Assembly (NCBI GenBank): GCA_030638455.1
Contig: DAOWEP010000105.1
Coordinates: 1-14,136, forward strand
Reading direction: 5' to 3'
DNA: 14,136 bases
Source of the DNA: Gammaproteobacteria bacterium
Lineage (GTDB): Bacteria; Pseudomonadota; Gammaproteobacteria; DAOWEP01
Part shown: positions 1 through 7,483 of the stretch, one piece after another
Numbering within the stretch: the first letter of the stretch is position 1
How the letters are laid out: each line of letters starts with the position of its first letter
The notes under the pieces: model-generated
The model's database searches: none
What the model was told of the DNA's origin: nothing
The model's input: only the letters and a program-made list of their open reading frames with translations
Translations under genes and position numbers: made by a program

Positions 1-387
1 GAGGAAGATCTAATCATCCAGGGCACAGTTGAGGGCACTATTAACTTGCACAACAATGTTTTGACCATTGGAGAAAATGGCCGCATTCATGCAAACCTTC
101 ATGCTACGACCATTAATGTAGAAGGAGAACTACGAGGCGATCTCTTCGGATCTGAAAAGGTTGTCATCAAAAAAACCGGCAATGTCAGGGGAAACATTAC
201 TGCTCCCAGAGTGACTCTTGAAGATGGCGCCATGTTTAAAGGCAGTATAGAAATGGACCCCAAGAGTATTTCCTCTATTGAAAATAATTCAGCTGCCAAG
301 CCCATGCAACAAACCGGTAGTGTTAAAGAAAACAAGGAAGCAAGCCTTAATATAGGCAAAACAATTCCTGAGAGAAAGAATGCATAA
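1..387 (+). CDS. Bactofilin (polymer-forming cytoskeletal protein), 5' end outside window
   Basis: The frame is open from base 1 (E-E-D-L-I-I-Q-G-T-V-E-G), so the true start lies upstream of the window; the TTG at 46 is internal. Short repeats of the form hydrophobic-x-G-x-hydrophobic (GTVEGTI, GRIHANL, GELRGDL, GNVRGNI, AMFKGSI) follow at regular spacing, the signature of the right-handed beta-helix of bactofilins. The last roughly 40 residues are polar, rich in Lys, Asn and Ser, and look disordered, as is usual for bactofilin tails. Bactofilins assemble into filaments without nucleotide and scaffold cell-wall or morphogenesis proteins; the specific role here cannot be read. It is followed 62 bp later by a gene on the same strand, so co-transcription is possible. 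Confidence 0.9.
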   Translation, partial: EEDLIIQGTVEGTINLHNNVLTIGENGRIHANLHATTINVEGELRGDLFGSEKVVIKKTGNVRGNITAPRVTLEDGAMFKGSIEMDPKSISSIENNSAAKPMQQTGSVKENKEASLNIGKTIPERKNA

Positions 388-449
388 AGTGAAAGTTTCA
401 ATGTTTATGCAGCTTGAGCTTATGTGACTTGAACCAAAGGTATTAATCA

Positions 450-1070
450 GTGGCATTGCTCAAATTTTCATCTGTTGAGAGTCAGCTTGAAGACCAGGTG
501 CTTGAAACAAATTGCCCGATCTTCAAATTATTGAATAGTGAGATACTGGAAGAAACCAAATATCATATACTGGATATTGGCATTCCCAATGGGGCAAATA
601 TTCAATTCTTTTCCAGGTATTATTGCAGACTCACTATTGAGGGTGGCCAGGAAAAACTGGCCGCCATGCGCAAGGAACCCGACCTGGAAAAAGATGAAAT
701 CCACCAGCGTATTGTCACACTATTTCCTTATAGCAAGGAAAGTCACGGCCATTTTGACCTAATCTTGTGCTGGGATGTACTTAACTATCTAAAACCCGCA
801 GTCTTTAATGCCTTCATGCAACATATCTCACAGTTTGCAAGGTGTGGAACATATTTACATGCCTTTATTTCACCTAAGCAAACCATGTCTGCAACACCTC
901 GCGATTACCAGATACTGGATGATGGCAGGATGCGCTATACCCCATCAGGTCAAACCATACCAAGCCCAAGCTACCATCAGACCGACCTCAGGGAACTTAT
1001 GCCACAGTTCACCATCAAACGTTCTGTACTACTGAAAAACGGAATGCAGGAATACTTATTTAGAAGATAA
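450..1070 (+). CDS. Divergent class I SAM-methyltransferase-like protein, function unknown
   Basis: A 206-residue protein starting at a GTG, chosen because AAAGG lies 9 bases upstream (436-440). Residues 39-50 (HILDIGIPNGAN) sit where methyltransferase motif I should be, but the usual G-C/S-G-x-G is degraded to G-I-P-N-G. Residues 102-114 (FDLILCWDVLNYL) match the motif IV region of the Rossmann-fold methyltransferases well, and a segment resembling the following helix and strand comes after. The C-terminal 60 residues match nothing I recognise. It may be a methyltransferase with an altered SAM pocket or an inactive relative. No signal peptide or membrane segment is seen. It follows the bactofilin gene on the same strand, and the arsM promoter region follows it. 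Confidence 0.75.
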   Translation: MALLKFSSVESQLEDQVLETNCPIFKLLNSEILEETKYHILDIGIPNGANIQFFSRYYCRLTIEGGQEKLAAMRKEPDLEKDEIHQRIVTLFPYSKESHGHFDLILCWDVLNYLKPAVFNAFMQHISQFARCGTYLHAFISPKQTMSATPRDYQILDDGRMRYTPSGQTIPSPSYHQTDLRELMPQFTIKRSVLLKNGMQEYLFRR

Positions 1071-1080
1071 TGCCTTTAAT

Positions 1081-1109
1081 AAATAGATACTTATAAAAAA
1101 TATCTATTT
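1081..1109. repeat. Inverted repeat upstream of the arsM promoter
   Basis: Nine-base perfect arms AAATAGATA (1081-1089) and TATCTATTT (1101-1109) are separated by 11 bases. The sequence is AT-rich with no T-run typical of an intrinsic terminator, and it ends in the region where a -35 element for the TATAAT at 1125 would lie. It could be a weak terminator for the preceding gene or a regulator-binding site for arsM. It does not match the ArsR operator sequences I remember. Confidence 0.5.
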
Positions 1110-1145
1110 GTAACAATAAATTCGTATAATGGCTAAAAATTAGCC
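1102..1145 (+). promoter_or_regulatory. Candidate arsM promoter with palindrome at the start site
   Basis: A perfect TATAAT lies at 1125-1130, about 80 bases before the arsM start. No good -35 hexamer is present at 16-18 bp spacing, which suggests an activated or weak promoter. Directly after the -10 is a 6-3-6 palindrome, GGCTAA-AAA-TTAGCC (1131-1145), centred about where transcription would begin. It could be an operator or a 5' hairpin of the mRNA. The promoter call is inferred from sequence only. Confidence 0.45.
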
Positions 1146-1211
1146 GGCCTATCCTGCCAAGCTCAGGCAACCAGTAACTCATCTCAGTAGAGTGAATATA
1201 AAAGGAGCAAT

Positions 1212-2057
1212 ATGAAGAACTCAAGCAAAGAATGTTGTCAGCAAGAACCATTAGATACCTCTGTCCTTGAAGATAATATTCGTCAACAAGTCAGGGAGAG
1301 TTACAGCAAAGTAGCAGATGCATCAAATTCAAGTGATAGTTGTGGCAACTCTGATAGCTGCTGTGGTGTATCGGATGTACCGATTGGCCTGTTCTCCACG
1401 CGTTTTGGTTATACCGATGACGATGTTAGCGCCGTACCAGAAGGAGCAGATATGGGCCTGGGCTGCGGTAACCCGCGTGCCATTGCCAGTATTCAAACCG
1501 GGGAAACCATACTCGACCTTGGTAGCGGCGGTGGATTTGACTGCTTTCTGGCAGCTCGTGAATTAAATCATACAGGAAATGTGATCGGAGTTGACATGAC
1601 CCCAGGCATGATCAGCAAAGCACGCGCCAATACGGAGAAAACGGATTACCGTAATGTGGAATTCCGTTTAGGTGAGATTGAATATCTACCCGTTGCCGAT
1701 AATAGTGTGGATGTCATTATCTCCAACTGCGTTATCAACCTCTCTCCCAATAAGCTAAAAGTATTCAAGGAGGTAATACGCGTACTAAAGCCAGGAGGCC
1801 GTATTGCTATATCAGATGTGGTTGCAACCGCTGAATTTCCTGAAGACATAAAGAATGATCTTGCACTATATTCCAGCTGCATATCAGGCGCCTCTATGAT
1901 AGACGAACTTGAATCAATACTCATCAATGCAGGGTTTCAGGAAATTAAAATCGTCCCCAAGGATGAGTCCAGAGAATTTATTAAAGACTGGGCACCGGGA
2001 AGCGCTGTTGAAGATTTTGTAGTCTCGGCACATATTACAGGCAGCAAGCCTGTATAA
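1212..2057 (+). CDS. arsM: Arsenite S-adenosylmethionine methyltransferase ArsM
   Basis: A 281-residue cytoplasmic enzyme that transfers methyl groups from SAM to trivalent arsenic, yielding methylated and volatile arsenicals. The start is the ATG preceded by AAAGGAG (1201-1207). Motif I is LDLGSGGGFD (101-110), followed by GVDMTPGMISKAR (126-138) and the motif IV region SVDVIISNCVINLSP (165-179). The As(III)-binding cysteines of the family are visible as Cys85 in GLGCGNP, Cys173 in SNCVIN and Cys223 in YSSCISGA. The N-terminus carries extra cysteines (8, 9, 44, 50, 51), one of which probably corresponds to the fourth conserved Cys of ArsM. The length is normal for the microbial enzyme. No arsR, arsC or efflux gene is visible beside it. 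It converges on cmoB with only 9 bp between stop codons. Confidence 0.93.
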   Translation: MKNSSKECCQQEPLDTSVLEDNIRQQVRESYSKVADASNSSDSCGNSDSCCGVSDVPIGLFSTRFGYTDDDVSAVPEGADMGLGCGNPRAIASIQTGETILDLGSGGGFDCFLAARELNHTGNVIGVDMTPGMISKARANTEKTDYRNVEFRLGEIEYLPVADNSVDVIISNCVINLSPNKLKVFKEVIRVLKPGGRIAISDVVATAEFPEDIKNDLALYSSCISGASMIDELESILINAGFQEIKIVPKDESREFIKDWAPGSAVEDFVVSAHITGSKPV

Positions 2058-2064
2058 GCAGGCT
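2038..2064. other. Hairpins spanning the arsM stop, between convergent arsM and cmoB
   Basis: AGCCTG (2047-2052) pairs perfectly with CAGGCT (2059-2064) around a six-base loop that contains the arsM stop codon. A competing hairpin, CAGGC (2038-2042) with GCCTG (2048-2052), uses the same middle arm. No T-run follows on either strand, so this is at best a weak bidirectional terminator or a transcript-end stabiliser. Confidence 0.4.
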
Positions 2065-2066
2065 GA

Positions 2067-3053
2067 CTATGGACATGTAGCAGTAAATATTGCCCGTGTC
2101 GGCGCAGGCAACCCCTCTACCGTAAGGCCAGTATCTTCTTTATTCAGATAATCCTGCAATGATTCAAATCTCATCCAATCAGTAGATCGTTGTTCTTCAG
2201 TAGTGGTTTTACTAACATCAACTAACTTGATATCAACAAACCCACATCGCTTCAGCCAATGCTCAAGTGTTGCGCAGGATGGAATAAACCAGACATTATT
2301 CATTTTTGCATACCGACCTTCTGGCACCAGTACTTCATTTGGCCCGCCTTCTATTACCAGAGTTTCCAGTATCAATTCACCCCCCGGCAGTAAGCAATTC
2401 TTTAATTCCATTAAATGATCAAACGGTGAACGCCTGTGATAGAGAATGCCCATAGAAAAAACACTGTCGAAGGCTTTCATGTTTTCTGGCATGGCCTCTA
2501 TGCCAAACGGCAACACATAGATGGGATGTTCGCCTGTGAAATGCCGAATGGCCATATACTGCATTACGAATAAAAGAGTCGGGTCAATACCAATCACCAG
2601 CCTTGCACTGGCACCAAACATTCGCCAGCAATGATAGCCATTACCACAACCCACATCGAGTACAACACGATCATTCAGTGGCTGAATATGATCTTTTAAC
2701 CTCTCCCATTTCCAGTCTGAACGCCATTCAGTATCAATATTAATTCCATGCACATCAAATGGTCCCTTTCGCCATGGATGCAGTTCCTTTAAAAGACCTT
2801 CAATATTGTCTCGAACCTCACTGGTACAGTCCTCTGGAGCACCAATACTGACCCTGTTATCAAATACTAGCGATGATGCTTTTACATCTGGTAATTGCCC
2901 TAATATGGCCCCCCATTTTTTCAGATCGCCATGACTTTTTTCGTTAAAGGCCTTTTGGAGTTGCTCCGGAAGCGATTCCAACCAATATTTTAGGGAATCC
3001 TGTTCAATATCTTCAAGATCGAACAACTTTTCATAGTGTGCAACAAAGTCCAT
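2067..3053 (-). CDS. cmoB: tRNA U34 carboxymethyltransferase CmoB
   Basis: A 328-residue enzyme that transfers the carboxymethyl group of carboxy-SAM to 5-hydroxyuridine at the tRNA wobble position 34, giving cmo5U. It aligns along its whole length with remembered E. coli CmoB (323 aa). Motifs visible are HPWRKGPF (92-99), the NIDTEWRSDWKW block (105-116), VLDVGCGNGYH (131-141, SAM-fold motif I), GIDPT (155-159), FSMGILYHRRSP (199-210) and the near-terminal EGLPAPTRA (313-321). The gene starts 10 bp after the cmoA stop, so the two form an operon. No strong Shine-Dalgarno sequence precedes its ATG, which suggests some translational coupling to cmoA. Confidence 0.97.
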   Translation of the reverse strand: MDFVAHYEKLFDLEDIEQDSLKYWLESLPEQLQKAFNEKSHGDLKKWGAILGQLPDVKASSLVFDNRVSIGAPEDCTSEVRDNIEGLLKELHPWRKGPFDVHGINIDTEWRSDWKWERLKDHIQPLNDRVVLDVGCGNGYHCWRMFGASARLVIGIDPTLLFVMQYMAIRHFTGEHPIYVLPFGIEAMPENMKAFDSVFSMGILYHRRSPFDHLMELKNCLLPGGELILETLVIEGGPNEVLVPEGRYAKMNNVWFIPSCATLEHWLKRCGFVDIKLVDVSKTTTEEQRSTDWMRFESLQDYLNKEDTGLTVEGLPAPTRAIFTATCP

Positions 3054-3063
3054 TACTATTTTC

Positions 3064-3795
3064 TTATTTTAATGCCAACAGGGAAGCAAAATTAAAGCAT
3101 TGAAACCATACATCGCAACTTGAGAAGCCGGCTTTCAGAATACGTTTTTTATGTGTTTCAATATCTTCTGGTATCAATACTTCTTCAAGCGCAGTACGTT
3201 TCTGACTGATTTCAAGATCGCTGTAACCATGCGCTTTCTTAAACTCATGATGCATGTCAATAAACAGGTTCTGGATATCTTTATCCTGATAGGATAATTT
3301 CTCGGAAATCACAAGAATACCACCGGGTAACATTCCCTTGTATATTTTGTTTATGATCCCCTGTCTCTTTTCCGGATCGATAAATTGCAAGGTAAAATTT
3401 AATACAACTATCGATGCATTATTGATCTCGACATCCTGAATATCTCTACATATAACTTCTACAGGAACCTGGGATGAATCATCCTCAACAATTTTCTTAC
3501 AACGATCTACCATGGCATCTGAATTATCAACAGCAATAATTCTACACCCCTGCTGGTTAATCTGTTTACGCATAGCAAGTGTCGTTGCGCCAAGAGAGCA
3601 TCCAAGATCATAGCAATTGCTATCTCTTTTCACATAGCGCCCTGCCATCATGCCTATCATGGAAATGATAGCGCCATAGCCCGGGACCGAGCGTTTGATC
3701 ATGTCAGGAAACACACTGGCCACTGATTCATCAAACGAAAAATCAGAAATTTTGCCAAGTAGGTCTGAATACAGTAAATCTTTCTGGTTGCTCAT
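3064..3795 (-). CDS. cmoA: Carboxy-S-adenosyl-L-methionine synthase CmoA
   Basis: A 243-residue enzyme that makes carboxy-SAM from SAM and prephenate, the donor used by CmoB encoded just downstream. It matches E. coli CmoA (247 aa) throughout. Landmarks are [20 protein letters not shown] (21-40), the motif I variant YDLGCSLGA (62-70), VLNFTLQF (131-138), [12 protein letters not shown] (181-192), ISQKR (196-200, the Arg equivalent to the carboxylate-binding Arg of the E. coli enzyme) and WFQCFNF (230-236). No strong Shine-Dalgarno sequence is seen before the ATG. It is the first gene of the cmoA-cmoB pair; the GIY-YIG gene lies 59 bp further upstream on the same strand. Confidence 0.97.
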   Translation of the reverse strand: MSNQKDLLYSDLLGKISDFSFDESVASVFPDMIKRSVPGYGAIISMIGMMAGRYVKRDSNCYDLGCSLGATTLAMRKQINQQGCRIIAVDNSDAMVDRCKKIVEDDSSQVPVEVICRDIQDVEINNASIVVLNFTLQFIDPEKRQGIINKIYKGMLPGGILVISEKLSYQDKDIQNLFIDMHHEFKKAHGYSDLEISQKRTALEEVLIPEDIETHKKRILKAGFSSCDVWFQCFNFASLLALK

Positions 3796-3829
3796 CTGGG
3801 TACTATATAAAAACTAAAGCTAGATTTGA

Positions 3830-3857
3830 ATTATAAAGTTGCCTACGTATTTGACTA
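3830..3857 (-). promoter_or_regulatory. Candidate cmoAB promoter
   Basis: On the - strand a perfect TATAAT (3835-3830) is preceded at 16 bp by TAGTCA (3857-3852), four of six matches to a sigma70 -35. The -35 would overlap the stop codon of the upstream GIY-YIG gene. The spacing to the cmoA start (about 35-40 bases from the -10) is reasonable. Confidence 0.4.
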
Positions 3858-4121
3858 TGGTCTGTTTTGACTATCCACTATGAGAATTTCTTTTTCCTTT
3901 TTACTCAGGTGTTTGATTTCACTTTCCCTGATGGATGCCTTTGAACGAGTTGGAGCACTTTCCTGATAAACAAGTTTTACCGGTCGTCGTGCACGAGTGT
4001 ATCTGGCCCCCAGATTATTATTGCCATTATGCTCTTCCACGCGCCTTCCCACATCTCTGGTAATACCAGTGTAAAGCGTTTTATCCGCACAACGTACAAT
4101 ATAAATACACCAGTCATCCAT
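3855..4121 (-). CDS. GIY-YIG domain endonuclease-like protein (UPF0213/YhbQ type)
   Basis: An 88-residue protein made of a single GIY-YIG nuclease domain. From the chosen start it shows WCIYIVRCAD (4-13), LYTGITRDVGRRVEEHN (16-32), GARYTRARRPVKLVY (38-52) and the catalytic-Glu helix RESEIKHLSKKEK. Stand-alone proteins of this type are widespread. They are thought to act on DNA, perhaps in repair or processing of structured DNA, but the cellular role of this member is inferred only from the domain. The ATG at 4121 was chosen because family members begin a few residues before the YIVRC strand; a longer version from a TTG at 4148 is possible. Neither start has a convincing Shine-Dalgarno sequence. 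Confidence 0.88.
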   Translation of the reverse strand: MDDWCIYIVRCADKTLYTGITRDVGRRVEEHNGNNNLGARYTRARRPVKLVYQESAPTRSKASIRESEIKHLSKKEKEILIVDSQNRP

Positions 4122-4151
4122 ACATAATATACAATTAGTGGCTTTCAAACA

Positions 4152-4180
4152 GTTAAGATGAATCTACCTTGCCGTATAAT
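4152..4180 (+). promoter_or_regulatory. Candidate uup promoter
   Basis: TATAAT at 4175-4180 lies 23 bases before the uup ATG, with a poor -35 (GTTAAG, 4152-4157) at 17 bp spacing. The leader would be very short, consistent with the weak ribosome-binding site seen. This rests on the -10 match alone. Confidence 0.35.
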
Positions 4181-4203
4181 ATCAGGTAAAATCTATCACC
4201 AAT

Positions 4204-6093
4204 ATGGCTTTACTAACATTAACTAATATTTCGCTGGCCTACGGGCATCATCCGCTTCTGGTAAATGTAGATTTCCAGATAAATGCGGGGGAGCGGGTAT
4301 GCCTGGTCGGGCGAAATGGCACGGGTAAATCTACTTTATTCAAAGTTATTTACGACGCTGCTGAACCAGATGACGGGGAGGTCTGGCGTAGGGATACCTT
4401 GCGAATATCACACCTGCTACAGGAGGTCCCCGCAGACAACAAACATACCATATATGAAACGGTTGCCCTTGGACTTGGGGAAACTGGCCAGCTCCTGACT
4501 GATTACCATAATGCCTTGCATCATACAGGTACAGAAAATGACGTCTCACTGGATACCTTGTCAGATCTCCAGCATCGTATTGAAGTAATAGATGGCTGGA
4601 ATATAAACCAGAAAATTGAAACCATTTTGAACCGTTTATCACTTCCACAGGACAAAATGCTGGCTGATTGTTCAGGTGGTTTACGTCGTCGGGTTATGTT
4701 GGCACAAGCGCTGGTCAGTGAACCTGACCTGCTTTTACTGGATGAGCCCACCAACCACATGGATATTAGCGCTATTACCTGGCTGGAAGACTATCTGATG
4801 TCGTATCAGGGTGCGCTCATTTTTATTACCCATGACCGAACATTCCTGCAACATCTGGCCACACGCATCATTGAACTTGACCGCGGTGTACTAACTTCTT
4901 TTTCAGGTGACTATAATTACTATCTAACAAAAAAAGAAGAGCTACTTGAACAGGAAGAACGTGCCAATGCCAAGTTTGATAAAAAGCTCGCCGAGCATGA
5001 AGCATGGATACGCAAGGGCATCAAGGCACGCAGAACAAGAAACGAGGGGAAGGTTCGTCGTCTCGAGTCGATGCGTGCATTACAGGGGCAGCGCATTTCA
5101 AAACAGGGAAAAGTCAGCCTTAATCTGGATGAAGGCGACCAATCTGGAAAACGTGTAGTCGATTTAAGGAATATCAGCTTCAGTTATGATGAGCAATGCC
5201 TTATCAAGGATTTTTCCACGCGCATCATGCGTAGTGATCACATTGGAATAATAGGTGCAAATGGCTCGGGGAAAAGTACGTTACTGAAAATTATATTGGG
5301 TGAGCTCAATCCTGAAAGTGGCGATGTAATCATGGGCACACGCCTGGAAATAGCGTACTTCGATCAACAGAGGGCAATTCTCGATGCCGATAAAACAGTA
5401 CGAGAAAACATAAGCGGGGGTAGTGAGTACGTAAATGTACGCGGCAAAAGTGTTCACGTAGTCGGCTATTTAAAAAAATTCCTGTTCCCTCCAGAACGAA
5501 TTGATTCCCCTGTAAAAATTCTTTCCGGTGGCGAAAGGAACCGCTTGTTACTTGCCCGACTTTTTACAAAACCCGCAAACATGCTGGTACTGGATGAACC
5601 AACTAATGATCTTGATATAGATACACTGGAATTACTGGAAGACCTGCTTGAAGAATACGAGGGAACCTTGTTACTTGTCAGTCATGACCGTGCGTTTCTG
5701 GACAACGTTGTTACCAGCACCATTGTATTTGAAGGAAATGGTATTGTTAAGGAATATGTTGGCGGTTATGAGGACATGTTACGCCAGCAAAATTCCTCTG
5801 ATCAGGCTAACGAATCTGAAAAACAAAACACATCAAAAAGAAGCCAGGAAACTATAAAACAACAAAAAATCAAACTCAGCTATAAGGAAAAAAATGAACT
5901 GGCGTCTCTTCCAGAAAAAATAGAGAAACTGGAAGCTGAACAGCAACAACTAGAACTAAAAATGGCCAGCAACGAATTCTATCAACAGGAAAAAGAAAAA
6001 ATAACAACAGCACTATCACGCATGGAGCAAGTAAATGAGGAACTGACAGCCGCCTATGAACGCTGGGAGCATCTTGATAGTATCGGGAAATAA
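4204..6093 (+). CDS. uup: ABC-F family ATPase Uup
   Basis: A 629-residue soluble protein with two ABC ATPase domains and no membrane segments. Domain 1 has Walker A GRNGTGKST (36-44), signature CSGGL (156-160), Walker B LLLLDEPTN (177-184) and switch His210. A long charged linker helix (about 240-300) follows. Domain 2 has Walker A GANGSGKST (351-359), signature LSGGE (440-444), Walker B LVLDEPTN (461-468) and switch His494. The C-terminal region (about 555-625) is Lys/Glu/Gln-rich coiled coil, the DNA/RNA-binding tail that separates Uup from shorter ABC-F paralogues. Uup is linked to precise excision of transposons and, with other ABC-F proteins, to ribosome function. Length is close to E. 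coli Uup. Both ATP sites look intact. Confidence 0.95.
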   Translation: MALLTLTNISLAYGHHPLLVNVDFQINAGERVCLVGRNGTGKSTLFKVIYDAAEPDDGEVWRRDTLRISHLLQEVPADNKHTIYETVALGLGETGQLLTDYHNALHHTGTENDVSLDTLSDLQHRIEVIDGWNINQKIETILNRLSLPQDKMLADCSGGLRRRVMLAQALVSEPDLLLLDEPTNHMDISAITWLEDYLMSYQGALIFITHDRTFLQHLATRIIELDRGVLTSFSGDYNYYLTKKEELLEQEERANAKFDKKLAEHEAWIRKGIKARRTRNEGKVRRLESMRALQGQRISKQGKVSLNLDEGDQSGKRVVDLRNISFSYDEQCLIKDFSTRIMRSDHIGIIGANGSGKSTLLKIILGELNPESGDVIMGTRLEIAYFDQQRAILDADKTVRENISGGSEYVNVRGKSVHVVGYLKKFLFPPERIDSPVKILSGGERNRLLLARLFTKPANMLVLDEPTNDLDIDTLELLEDLLEEYEGTLLLVSHDRAFLDNVVTSTIVFEGNGIVKEYVGGYEDMLRQQNSSDQANESEKQNTSKRSQETIKQQKIKLSYKEKNELASLPEKIEKLEAEQQQLELKMASNEFYQQEKEKITTALSRMEQVNEELTAAYERWEHLDSIGK

Positions 6094-6115
6094 CTAGGGC
6101 AAATTAGCGCCCTAG
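6094..6115. terminator. Shared hairpin between convergent uup and chrA
   Basis: A perfect seven-base stem, CTAGGGC (6094-6100) and GCCCTAG (6109-6115), with an eight-base loop begins at the base after the uup stop. It contains the chrA stop codon (6112-6114). On the - strand it is followed by TTATTT, on the + strand by AT-rich sequence. This fits a modest bidirectional terminator. Confidence 0.6.
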
Positions 6116-7446
6116 ATCAAATAATATATAGCGCCTGCTATAGCACTTCCACCCAGCACTGAAACCATCCCCAGCTTTAAGCGAACCAGTCCGATAAAAA
6201 CCAGAATAGTTAGCAATGCTGAAAACCATTCAAAAGCACCCTCAAAGCCCTGTGGCCATAAGACATGGTAAGCAAAAAAGGCCGCCAGGTTTAAAATTAC
6301 GCCAACCACTGCTGCGGTGATACCGGTTAAAGGGGCAGTAAATTTTATATCATGTCTCGTTGCCTCTACGAGTGGCGCGCCGATCAGGATAAACAGGAAT
6401 GACGGTAAAAATGTAAAAAAGGTAACGATGCATGCTCCCCAGGCACCCGCAAGTGCAACCATTTCTGGACCAAATAGTTCTTTTGTCCAACCGCCGACAA
6501 ATCCGACGAAAGCAACCACCATAATGAGCGGGCCTGGTGTGGTTTCGCCTAATGCCAAACCATCGATCATCTGTGTGGCTGTCAGCCACTGGTAGTGCTC
6601 TACACCCCCCTGATAAACATAGGGCAACACTGCATACGCCCCACCAAAGGTTACCAATGCAGCCTTAGTAAAGAACCAGCCCATTTGTGTTTCAGTGCCC
6701 TGCCAGCCATTATTGATATATAAAAACCCCATTGCCAGACACCAAAGACCCAACCCCACGCCTGCGTACACGAACACTCGCGACCATTTAAAATATGCGT
6801 ATGATGGCAAAGGAGTATCGTCATCAATGATGGCGGGACCATAATTCTTGTTACTGCAGCCATGGCCTCCCCCTGCCCTGAATTTATCAGGCGCAATATA
6901 ACTACCTGCCAACCCCAGCACTCCTGCCGTGATTACAATATACGGGAAAGGTACATGGAAAAAGAAGATGCCCACAAAAGCGAACGCCGCAAAAGACCAT
7001 AAAACTGCGTTGTTTAATGCCCGTGAACCAATACGGTAGGCCGCAAATAAAACAATTGCGGTCACGGCTGGCTTAATCCCGTAAAAAATACCTGCAACAA
7101 GTGGCACATTGCCAAATGCCATATATATCCAGGTCAACGCGATAAGAATAAATAGCGAAGGCAACACAAAAAGCGTACCTGCAACTACGCCACCTCGAGT
7201 ACCATGCATCAACCATCCAATATAGGTGGCCAACTGCTGTGCTTCAGGGCCAGGTAAAACCATAGTGTAATTTAATGCGTGCAGAAAACGATGCTCTGAA
7301 ATCCAGCGACGCTTTTCGACCAGCTCCTGGTGCATCATGCTGATTTGTCCGGCCGGTCCACCAAAGCTGATAAACCCAAGCTTTAACCAATAAGCAAATG
7401 CCTCAAAAAATCCAATCTTTTGTTGTACGGAATCAGTAGATGACAC
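6112..7446 (-). CDS. chrA: Chromate transporter ChrA (long form, two CHR domains)
   Basis: A 444-residue inner-membrane protein with many hydrophobic segments. It belongs to the CHR superfamily, whose characterised members export chromate and give resistance. The N-terminal CHR domain shows FISFGGPAGQISMMH (25-39) and MVLPGPEAQQLATYIGW (62-78). The C-terminal domain repeats the pattern as LVTFGGAYAVLPYV (264-277) and LALGETTPGPLIM (297-309). Between them is a cytoplasmic loop (about 187-220) with GGGHGCSNKN. The start is a GTG chosen for the AAGGA lying 6 bases upstream; the first residues lead straight into the amphipathic helix typical of the family. Chromate specificity is inferred; other oxyanions are possible. 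ychJ ends its frame 37 bp upstream on the same strand, so the two may be co-transcribed. Confidence 0.93.
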   Translation of the reverse strand: MSSTDSVQQKIGFFEAFAYWLKLGFISFGGPAGQISMMHQELVEKRRWISEHRFLHALNYTMVLPGPEAQQLATYIGWLMHGTRGGVVAGTLFVLPSLFILIALTWIYMAFGNVPLVAGIFYGIKPAVTAIVLFAAYRIGSRALNNAVLWSFAAFAFVGIFFFHVPFPYIVITAGVLGLAGSYIAPDKFRAGGGHGCSNKNYGPAIIDDDTPLPSYAYFKWSRVFVYAGVGLGLWCLAMGFLYINNGWQGTETQMGWFFTKAALVTFGGAYAVLPYVYQGGVEHYQWLTATQMIDGLALGETTPGPLIMVVAFVGFVGGWTKELFGPEMVALAGAWGACIVTFFTFLPSFLFILIGAPLVEATRHDIKFTAPLTGITAAVVGVILNLAAFFAYHVLWPQGFEGAFEWFSALLTILVFIGLVRLKLGMVSVLGGSAIAGAIYYLI

Positions 7447-7483
7447 GGTTATCCTTGAATCAAACTCGTAGAACTAGCAACTA

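Noticed and set aside
4122..4148. Longer GIY-YIG product starting at a TTG at 4148
   Set aside because: The nine extra residues have no family counterpart and the TTG lacks a ribosome-binding site, so the ATG at 4121 is preferred.
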